Virus record (IMG/VR): IMGVR_UViG_3300015371_000170 | Coordinates: 1-24,267 of that record | DNA: 24,267 nucleotides | Source of the DNA: a virus | Strand: one strand, 5' to 3' | Part shown: one piece after another, positions 13,034-18,773 of the stretch | Layout: each line of letters begins with the position of its first letter | Numbering within the stretch: position 1 is the first letter of the stretch | Translations under genes and position numbers: made by a program | The notes under the pieces: generated by a model | Told to the model about the DNA's origin: nothing | The model's database searches: none | What the model saw: the letters and a program-made list of their open reading frames with translations, nothing else

Positions 13034-13627
13034 ATGAGAACGATGGCAAAAAAGAACGGCGGCGGGAAAGTTAACCTCGTATCTAACGGAGCAGTGAAAA
13101 TGACTACAGAAGTAGTGGCAGAACCGAAGGCGGAAACGAAAGGCGAATTGCGCGGAACGTATGCGGCAACGGCGGTATACAACCTGAGCGCAGATGCAAT
13201 CGCAGCGGCAATCGCGGAGAAGCTGATCGCGAACGTGGGGACCACGGCGGTAACGATCAGCGCGAAGATCGCCGGAACGAAGATCGATCAGTTCGTGAAT
13301 TACGAGAAGCTGATCGCGCTTACGGCGGAAGGTCAGAAGCTTCTCGCGGGTGGCAAGATGGAACCCGCTACCGATGCGCCGGAATCCGGTAAGGATGAAC
13401 GGACAGCGGAGCAAAAGGCGAAAGGCGCCTGCGATCATTTCAATTACGGATTCGATCTTGAGGTCAAGCGCGATCTTCGCGGCAAGCTGGCGGAGATGAT
13501 CGAAGGTCCGGCGAAGGCGATCGCGAAGGCTGCTCAGGTCATGCTCGACAACGGGATGGCCGATACGCTGGATGAGGCGGTTGCAATGGTGAAGGCATCG
13601 CGCGCGAAGAAAGGACTTCCGGTCTAA
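13034..13627 (+). CDS. Unknown Ala-rich protein with C-terminal shared module
   Basis: This 197-residue protein is the only sizeable gene of the central rightward unit. The N-terminus is basic and flexible (KKNGGGKVNL). The middle is Ala/Ile/Val-rich, with TYAATAVYNLSADAIAAAIA and a VTISAKIAG strand pattern. The last 32 residues repeat the C-terminus of the early protein at 10382-11242 (LDNGM, TLD-E/D-A, KKGLPV). Codons are more GC-rich and uniform than in its neighbours, which can indicate high expression or a different origin. A start at 13043 (MAKK) is equally possible. A weak extended -10 lies upstream and an intrinsic terminator downstream, so it is transcribed separately. No function is recognised. 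Confidence 0.7.
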   Translation: MRTMAKKNGGGKVNLVSNGAVKMTTEVVAEPKAETKGELRGTYAATAVYNLSADAIAAAIAEKLIANVGTTAVTISAKIAGTKIDQFVNYEKLIALTAEGQKLLAGGKMEPATDAPESGKDERTAEQKAKGACDHFNYGFDLEVKRDLRGKLAEMIEGPAKAIAKAAQVMLDNGMADTLDEAVAMVKASRAKKGLPV

Positions 13628-13698
13628 TGTCGGCGGTCACATTGGCCGTGTTCTTCGCGGTGGCAATGCTGGACTACTGGATACACCGCAAGCGATAG
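13627..13698 (+). CDS. 23-residue membrane peptide
   Basis: The ATG shares its A with the TAA of the preceding gene (TAATG), so translation is probably coupled. The product begins MSAVTLAVFFAVAMLDYW and ends IHRKR: one hydrophobic helix followed by a positive tail, consistent with an inner-membrane peptide with its C-terminus in the cytoplasm. It lies between the shared-module gene and the terminator. It is short enough to be chance, but the hydrophobic-then-basic pattern and the coupling argue for a gene. Confidence 0.5.
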   Translation: MSAVTLAVFFAVAMLDYWIHRKR

Positions 13699-13703
13699 CA
13701 AGG

Positions 13704-13738
13704 GGACCGTGGCTCGAAGGGGTCACGGTCCTTTTCTT
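13704..13738 (+). terminator. Intrinsic terminator
   Basis: GGACCGTG (13704-13711) pairs perfectly with CACGGTCC (13724-13731) around a 12-base loop, followed at once by TTTTCTT. It ends the short rightward unit 13034-13698 and separates it from the late cluster. Confidence 0.85.
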
Positions 13739-14045
13739 GTCCAAGAGCTTTGACCTACCAAGTAATTTATAAGCCCACCTAATTTTTATTACCAAGGACT
13801 TTGCATCACAGAGTCCTTGCTTCCCCCTAGTCCTTTAGCGCGCCCAGTCCAGGGTAGTTTGGGTCCCATATACCCGGACCCGGGGGTGGTAGCCAACTCA
13901 TATCTGGAAATCTTTTCTAATCTGTAAAATTTTTCCGATTCGGATTTCTTCTTCGACTAGGATTTTGGACTCCTGTCTAATTGTTCTTCCCCAGATTGAA
14001 AAGTGTTCGCCGGGCAAACTCTTTTTTCCTGGGATTTACAGGGGC
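13739..14045. other. Non-coding region upstream of the late promoter
   Basis: I find no gene here. It contains a perfect 8-bp hairpin (13793-13800 with 13812-13819), a GGGTCCCATA at 13861 that recurs twice in the next gene, the third AAGTGTTCGCC box (14001-14011) and an ATTTACAGGGGC box (14034-14045) that abuts the late promoter. Confidence 0.6.
13793..13819. repeat. 8-bp perfect hairpin
   Basis: CAAGGACT and AGTCCTTG pair around an 11-base loop. No T-run follows on either strand, so it is more likely an operator or an RNA processing signal than a terminator. Confidence 0.5.
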
Positions 14046-14074
14046 TTGACACCGTAATTGTTCGATGGTAGGAT
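14034..14074 (+). promoter_or_regulatory. Late promoter with adjacent operator-like box
   Basis: TTGACA (14046-14051), a 17-base spacer and TAGGAT (14069-14074) with an extended TG form the strongest sigma70-type promoter in the window. An ATTTACAGGGGC box, also found exactly at 12467-12478, directly abuts the -35. The transcript would start near 14081. The open frame beginning at 14065 would therefore start inside the promoter, and its real start must be further down. Confidence 0.75.
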
Positions 14075-14100
14075 CTACCCCTACCAGACATCTCTATCAA

Positions 14101-14904
14101 ATGCTTATCTCCAAAGAGGAGTCTGATCGTCGTCTATCGACCTTTAGATTAGAGATCGGGAACCCTTCTGTCTTTCCTGATTCCTTTCCTCTTCCTCCCA
14201 AAATTTCTCCTGTTGAAAATCCAGAAAAGGGTCCCATATCTCCTTCTTCTGAGGAAAAGGGTCCCATAAAAGAAGAAGAGAAGAAAACCTACCAGGAGAA
14301 AACGATAGATCAACTTCTCTCGGATGATCCTATAAAGGCTGAAAACGCCCTTGCTCGACTCCTCTCTGATAAAGCTTTCTCCTACGCAGGATCTGGAACG
14401 AAAGCTCTCCACCGGGATACGCAAGCGGCTATTGGGGTCACGGCTTCTCTCCTTGGCACGACCAAAGCTTCCCGGTTAGGAGACGTTGCAATCACTCAAG
14501 CGCACTCCTACGAGAGAGGCTTTACCGGACCAGCAGATTTAGCAGATCCCACCAAGACTCCCAAAGCAGACCTACAGAATAGAATCATCGAGGGGCACGG
14601 CATTGTCGTCTCCAAATGCTTCAATCGGCTCCTCAAAACTCTCGACCTCCTCGACGATGGTAAGCTTGAGAAAGTTCAGAAAGCTACCGACCTGTCTATA
14701 ATCGCCAAGAATCTCTCCTCCATCGTCGGGCACGCTGCTTCTGTTACTCAGGATAAAGTTGTTGACGCTTCTGAAAAATCTGTGCACTTCCATATCATGC
14801 GACCGGAGCAGGGTTCAGATGCGGATTACCCAACTATCAACATCTCTCCCCAGAATTCTCCTGACTATAAAGATGATAGTGCTGGACCTCCTGAAACTTC
14901 CTAA
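14101..14904 (+). CDS. First late gene, hypothetical protein (possible packaging accessory)
   Basis: I start this 267-residue protein at the ATG at 14101, because the earlier one (14065) lies within the promoter. No clear ribosome site is seen and the leader is only about 20 bases. The N-terminus (1-75) is Pro/Ser/Glu-rich and disordered, with a doubled EKGPI. The folded part, ~75-235, is helical and contains KASRLGDVAITQAHSYERGF and DLQNRIIEGHGIVVSKCFNR. The end has VHFHIMRPEQ then DYPTINI. A terminase small subunit is possible from position and helical content, but no helix-turn-helix is evident, so this is a guess. The family is not recognised. Confidence 0.65.
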   Translation: MLISKEESDRRLSTFRLEIGNPSVFPDSFPLPPKISPVENPEKGPISPSSEEKGPIKEEEKKTYQEKTIDQLLSDDPIKAENALARLLSDKAFSYAGSGTKALHRDTQAAIGVTASLLGTTKASRLGDVAITQAHSYERGFTGPADLADPTKTPKADLQNRIIEGHGIVVSKCFNRLLKTLDLLDDGKLEKVQKATDLSIIAKNLSSIVGHAASVTQDKVVDASEKSVHFHIMRPEQGSDADYPTINISPQNSPDYKDDSAGPPETS

Positions 14905-14980
14905 GATTGAAAAAGGCTCTATTTCGGAGCGCGCGCTAGAAAACATCCTCATTAAAACCGAAAGCGAGATTGAAGAGTAA
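14873..14980 (+). CDS. 35-residue peptide bridging two late genes
   Basis: The ATG at 14873 lies inside the end of the preceding gene. The product reads MIVLDLLKLPKIEKGSISER followed by an acidic helix to the TAA, which shares its A with the next ATG (TAATG). The ribosome site is weak (AAAG). The spacing without gaps and the coupling suggest a real short gene or a translational bridge to the cold-shock gene. Confidence 0.45.
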   Translation: MIVLDLLKLPKIEKGSISERALENILIKTESEIEE

Positions 14981-15267
14981 TGTATCCTGAAAATCTACCG
15001 CTCATGAGGGGCAAAGTTCGTAAGCTTAAAGAAGGATTCGGCTTCATATCTGGAGACGACGGACGCGATTACTTCTTTCATTGGACGGCCTTACAAAGAA
15101 CGACGAAGAGCTTTACCGACTTACAGATTCTCGATCGAGTCGAAGGTTCTATAATCGAATCCTCAGAGCATCGGGGGCCGCGCTTGATCGAGATTCGTGT
15201 TATTGATGATAGACCTCCTTCTCATCCCTCCTTTGATCCTTCTCTTCCTCCTCCTTCTCGGGCTTAG
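14980..15267 (+). CDS. Cold-shock-domain protein (CspA-like)
   Basis: This 95-residue protein has an OB-fold RNA/ssDNA-binding domain at residues ~9-75. RGKVRKLKEGFGFISGDDG carries the RNP1-type K-x-G-F-G-F-I, and DYFFHWTAL is the RNP2-like strand, where cellular proteins usually have V-F-V-H. The last 20 residues are a Pro/Ser-rich tail absent from cellular CspA. Cold-shock proteins bind single-stranded RNA and melt structures, so here it may affect phage or host mRNA translation. It is coupled to the peptide before it by TAATG and belongs to the late accessory group. Confidence 0.85.
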   Translation: MYPENLPLMRGKVRKLKEGFGFISGDDGRDYFFHWTALQRTTKSFTDLQILDRVEGSIIESSEHRGPRLIEIRVIDDRPPSHPSFDPSLPPPSRA

Positions 15268-15278
15268 AGGGTTTCATT

Positions 15279-16841
15279 ATGGATTCCGTAGATAGCAATA
15301 AAATCCGCGAATATCTTGCTACCGCTAGAGAAGCTTTGGATGGCATCGAGAACGAACTTCCTCCTCCCTCTCCCGAGCCTCCTCCGACCAATGTTATCCA
15401 TGTCGAGCCGGGCGATGATCTTCCCTCCGCCATCGAATCCCTTTACGAGACGGGCGGAATCATAGCCTGTGCTCCAGGAGATTACCCTTTCCAGTTCTGG
15501 CACAAGGAAAGAGCTGGGAATGCCGGTATCGTCATCACTACAGACACTCAGAACCTTCCCGAGCCGGATTCTCGAATTACTCCCGAATACCTTCCTGACC
15601 TAGCTATCTTACGTTCCGATAACGGTCTGGATTCCGTCATTACAGCAAACCGACGATCTTCCGGTTTAACCTTTCTCGGCGTCGCGTTTGGTCCTCAGCA
15701 ATTCGACCGAACCGTAATCTCCCTCGGCGACGATACAGCGACCCTAGCATCTGACCTCCCGACCAATTTCATCTTCGACCGATGCTACTTCTACGGTGAT
15801 CCCGAGAATGGACAGCACCGTGGAATCATGGCGCACTGCAACGGTCTGGTCGTCAACGGTTGCTACTTCCAGGACTTCCACGAGGTCGGTCGGGATTCTC
15901 AATGTATCGCCGCGTGGAACGGGGGACGGAATATCGTCATCGACAACAATCATCTCGAAGCCGGAGCGGAGAACGTCCTTATCGGGGGATCGCCCGCGCT
16001 ATCTTTGGAGATGATTCCTCAGGATTGGAGAATCACTCGTAACTTCTTCCTGAAACCAGAGAGATGGCAGAGCTTGGAGAATCTTCCCTCTATCAAATGT
16101 CTCTTCGAACTCAAGAACGTTCAGAGATGCTGGGTCGAGGGGAACATCTTTGAAGGCTGCTGGAGCAGTTCGAAGCCTGGAGGATCGTGGGGTTCCGGTG
16201 TTGCAGCCGCGCTCAAGGTTTCTCCTAATGGGAGTCAGTTCACGAAGAACGAAGATACGACCTTCATTCGCAACGTAATAAGAAACGTCGGCTCCTTCAT
16301 TACCGTAGTCGGGGAGCATGATGGCGGAGAACCTTCTGACGTAATGCTGCGTCTCGTCATTGAAGGGAATCTCGCCTATCTCATCAACGTTCCTGGCTCT
16401 CCATATCCTGGCGATGGGAAGTGCCTAGCTAACGGGCGACCTCCCTATGGGATGAAGTTCAATCACAATACCGTTTTCAATCCTGGCACCCTATTCGACT
16501 GGTGGTGGGATTCTCCCGATGAGACAGGAAAGGCTTTCGTATTCACCAACAACGTCGTCCATCACGGAGAATACGGAGTCAGAACTTCCTCAGCTTCTGG
16601 AACTCCTGCTCTCGACCTCGGATGGCCGCAAGAATACAATTTTACCTCCAACGCTATCAAGAGGCATCCTGACCGAACTGTCAAGCTCCCTCCCGGAAAT
16701 TTTGTAATCGAGGAAGAGGATTTCGATATCAGCTTCGACGAGGATTATCGAGTCCTCCCAGGCTCAGCGGTTTCCAACGTCCCTACAACCGACGGATTAA
16801 TGGTCGGTGCCAATATCGACGCTCTACCTTCGGAACCCTAA
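15279..16841 (+). CDS. Right-handed parallel beta-helix protein (pectate-lyase-like fold)
   Basis: This 520-residue protein has a short helical N-terminus and a Pro-rich linker (~28-37). From ~40 it shows repeated short strands with N/G turns typical of parallel beta-helices: DRCYFYGD, then RGIMAHCNGLVVNGCYFQDF, then IVIDNNHLEAGAENVLIGG, FELKNVQRCWVEGNIFEGCW and others. The set resembles proteins I know from soil bacteria such as Acidobacteria. No signal peptide is present. It could be a tail-spike/depolymerase, or an auxiliary polysaccharide-acting enzyme released on lysis. The active site cannot be identified by eye. GAGG lies about nine bases before the ATG. Confidence 0.8.
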   Translation: MDSVDSNKIREYLATAREALDGIENELPPPSPEPPPTNVIHVEPGDDLPSAIESLYETGGIIACAPGDYPFQFWHKERAGNAGIVITTDTQNLPEPDSRITPEYLPDLAILRSDNGLDSVITANRRSSGLTFLGVAFGPQQFDRTVISLGDDTATLASDLPTNFIFDRCYFYGDPENGQHRGIMAHCNGLVVNGCYFQDFHEVGRDSQCIAAWNGGRNIVIDNNHLEAGAENVLIGGSPALSLEMIPQDWRITRNFFLKPERWQSLENLPSIKCLFELKNVQRCWVEGNIFEGCWSSSKPGGSWGSGVAAALKVSPNGSQFTKNEDTTFIRNVIRNVGSFITVVGEHDGGEPSDVMLRLVIEGNLAYLINVPGSPYPGDGKCLANGRPPYGMKFNHNTVFNPGTLFDWWWDSPDETGKAFVFTNNVVHHGEYGVRTSSASGTPALDLGWPQEYNFTSNAIKRHPDRTVKLPPGNFVIEEEDFDISFDEDYRVLPGSAVSNVPTTDGLMVGANIDALPSEP

Positions 16842-16860
16842 TTTCAACAGGAGAGAAATC

Positions 16861-17082
16861 ATGATCGACAAGCCCTACGCCTACCACAAGCCTTCTCCCG
16901 TTGGTCTCGACAAGATCAACAAGCTTCGCGCGCACTTCTCAGAGGGTGAACGGCTGATGAGGGAGATTTGCCCCGAATCCCGTCAGCTCTCCGTCGCCCT
17001 CACGAACAATGAAACAACGGCAATGTGGGCAATCAAGTCGGTCGTATTCAACGACCCGAAGAGTGAGGTCGAGAAAGGGTAG
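16861..17082 (+). CDS. Acb2/Tad1-hook-like cyclic-nucleotide sponge (anti-CBASS candidate)
   Basis: This 73-residue protein has the pattern PYAYHKPSPV near the start, a helix with INKLRAHFSEGERLM, then CPESRQLSVALT and ETTAMWAIKSVVFND. The block C-P-x-S-R-x-x-S-x-A-L-T...M-W-A...N matches the Acb2 family, small oligomeric proteins that bind cyclic di- and trinucleotides and so block CBASS and related host defences. The usual L-E-E before the M-W-A is N-E-T here, so binding preference could differ. The ribosome site AGGAGAG is strong. It sits in the accessory segment before a small membrane protein. Confidence 0.75.
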   Translation: MIDKPYAYHKPSPVGLDKINKLRAHFSEGERLMREICPESRQLSVALTNNETTAMWAIKSVVFNDPKSEVEKG

Positions 17083-17088
17083 GAAGAA

Positions 17089-17232
17089 ATGCCTCCTGTA
17101 ATCCATCTCATCCTTCTCGTCTTTGCCCTAGTCTGCTTCATCCTAGCAGCCTGGGGTATTTCTCCTCCCAACTGGAACCGTCTTGTAGCAGCCGGATTAG
17201 CTTTTCTTGCGGCCTCGATGATTACTTGGTAG
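17089..17232 (+). CDS. Two-helix membrane protein (47 residues)
   Basis: This short gene is seen by direct reading. The ATG follows AGGAAGAA, and the product reads MPPVIHLILLVFALVCFILA, then a loop with ISPPNWNR and a second helix LVAAGLAFLAASMITW. Two close membrane spans with a Pro/Asn/Arg loop resemble short phage membrane proteins, and holin-like roles are possible. No lysin lies beside it, so I do not call a holin. It begins 6 bases after the Acb2-like gene and ends 4 before the protease-like gene. Confidence 0.7.
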   Translation: MPPVIHLILLVFALVCFILAAWGISPPNWNRLVAAGLAFLAASMITW

Positions 17233-17236
17233 GGAG

Positions 17237-17893
17237 ATGCCTCAGCGTCTAGGTTCGCTATACGGGAAGCTAACTCCAGAGGAGGAGAGGATACGAGATT
17301 ATCTTTCTCCTCCCACTCCTATCAATCCTGAGCATCCTGAACCTCCTCCGATGTTCCGTCCCGATCCTAACGTGATAGGTGATACAGCATTTAATAGACA
17401 GGTTTGGGATCTTCTTCACGTTGCCCCAGAACTAAGGGGGAAGATCAGAACTTTTCAGCAAGCTCCTAATAGTGCGGTTAATCGGCTCTATTCTCTTCTG
17501 GGTGTAGATCCTAATATCGCAGCAGAGCAAGGAACTGGTGGGCTTTTGGGGCAATGGGATGACGAAAATAAATCAGTCTACATTCGTCCTCGAATGCAGG
17601 GTGACGATGAATTCCGTCCTCAAACATTAGCTCACGAGTCAGCTCACGCGCGCGGCTATTCTCATGAATCTGGGGTTCCTCGATTGATGGCACGATTGGG
17701 AGCTAAAAGCACTAATACTCCCTATCTAGAGGACATAAACGAAAATGTTCCTGATCTTCCTCTTGCCGAAGGACCGACTCGTCGACCAGATATAAATCTT
17801 CCATACGAGGGTGGTTTGAAGCGGACAGGCACGGAAGCGGGAGAACCTGTTTATACTCTTCCTCTTCCAAGTTTAAGAGCTAGGAGAAGGTAA
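17237..17893 (+). CDS. Small protein with metzincin-type HExxHxxGxxH zinc motif
   Basis: This 218-residue protein contains LAHESAHARGYSHESG, in which H133, E134, H137, G140 and H143 fit the extended zinc signature of metzincin metalloproteases. The region before it (90-132) has short strands as in such folds, and a Met-turn candidate (LMAR) follows closely. The N-terminus (20-50) is Pro-rich and the C-terminus is basic, so virion or DNA attachment is possible. No signal peptide is evident. Position before the terminase group could mean structural processing or a host-directed activity. Catalysis is inferred only from the motif. Confidence 0.65.
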   Translation: MPQRLGSLYGKLTPEEERIRDYLSPPTPINPEHPEPPPMFRPDPNVIGDTAFNRQVWDLLHVAPELRGKIRTFQQAPNSAVNRLYSLLGVDPNIAAEQGTGGLLGQWDDENKSVYIRPRMQGDDEFRPQTLAHESAHARGYSHESGVPRLMARLGAKSTNTPYLEDINENVPDLPLAEGPTRRPDINLPYEGGLKRTGTEAGEPVYTLPLPSLRARRR

Positions 17894-18039
17894 TGGCTGC
17901 CGTTTCCGGTTCTCAATATCGTCTCATGCAAGCCGCGCTCCACGGTTCCTCCTCAAAGGTTCCCAAAGGTGTGGCGCGTGAATTCGTCGACAAAACTCCT
18001 CCAGCGAAAAGAAAGATGTTTTCCAAGAAGAAAGGATAG
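17893..18039 (+). CDS. Small basic phage protein (48 residues)
   Basis: The ATG shares its A with the preceding TAA (TAATG). The product starts MAAVSGSQYRLMQAALHGSS, continues with a KGVAREFVDKTP segment and ends in a Lys/Arg-rich tail. The pattern of a S-x-x-Q-x-R-x-M-x-A-x-x-H-G start followed by V-A-x-E-F and a basic tail is one I associate with small proteins found near head genes of many phages. The function is unknown. Confidence 0.65.
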   Translation: MAAVSGSQYRLMQAALHGSSSKVPKGVAREFVDKTPPAKRKMFSKKKG

Positions 18040-18047
18040 GAAAAGAA

Positions 18048-18773
18048 ATGGCTGAACTAGGAACAAAGACCTTGCCTCCGACTTCTCCTCCTCACGTCCC
18101 TCTTCCTCCCACCCGGAGTTCTCCGTTGAATGTTCCGCCTCCTCCGGCACCGACTCAGACCATGACTCAGGAAGAGATCGATGCTGCGAACGAAGCGGAG
18201 AAGTTGGCTCAGGCCCAGGATCTCGAAGATGCCAAGGCTGAGGAGCAAGCTTCCAACGCGGCTATGGCGGCTCTCGAAGGAGCTTTCGTCCCGAACGGAA
18301 TCACACGGCATCGCGGGGTTGGTCCCATTCAATACGAGACTCGCCGGGGATTGATCAAGGTTTTCCCAGGCGACCTCGTTTGCCGAGTCACCGGACCAAC
18401 GAATCCCGACGACCCTCCTGAGGATTGGATTCTCGAAGAGGATTTCATCATCTGCTCTCAGGTGATCCTCACGGCCCTTCTCTTCACCGTTCCTCCCGAG
18501 CACTTTCCCGACGTTCTCGAATACCGGGCCGCTCGAATCGGGGAAGAGAGGCGAAAGGCCGCCGCTGAAGCTCCCGAGGAGCCCCCAGTTGCCCTGTCCA
18601 GGAAGGAAGGGGAGAGTGACGAGGACTTCAGGAAGCGCCAAGCAGAGGACCGAAAGAAGCGAGACGAAATTGCCAGGAAGAAGCGCGAGGATGCAGCGAA
18701 GAAGAGGGCAGAGGGTAGAGGAAAGCCTACTCAACTCCCGGCTCCGAAACCCACTCCTCCAACGTTCAAGTAG
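18048..18773 (+). CDS. Pro-rich and Lys/Arg/Glu-rich hypothetical protein
   Basis: This 241-residue protein has residues 1-40 Pro/Thr/Ser-rich and 40-75 an Ala/Glu helix. A small folded domain (~75-150) contains GPIQYETRRGLIKVFPGDLV and a hydrophobic helix. Residues 150-230 are a highly charged Arg/Lys/Glu helix, probably coiled coil, with a Pro-rich end. I recognise no family. It directly precedes the terminase gene, its stop abutting the next ATG, so a packaging or head role is likely. The ATG has AGGAAAAG upstream. Confidence 0.65.
   Translation: MAELGTKTLPPTSPPHVPLPPTRSSPLNVPPPPAPTQTMTQEEIDAANEAEKLAQAQDLEDAKAEEQASNAAMAALEGAFVPNGITRHRGVGPIQYETRRGLIKVFPGDLVCRVTGPTNPDDPPEDWILEEDFIICSQVILTALLFTVPPEHFPDVLEYRAARIGEERRKAAAEAPEEPPVALSRKEGESDEDFRKRQAEDRKKRDEIARKKREDAAKKRAEGRGKPTQLPAPKPTPPTFK

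Noticed and set aside
12914-13438. Leftward open frame opposite the 13034 gene
   Set aside because: The Arg/Phe/Cys-rich translation is typical of antisense shadow. The sense frame has coupling, terminator and the shared C-terminal module.
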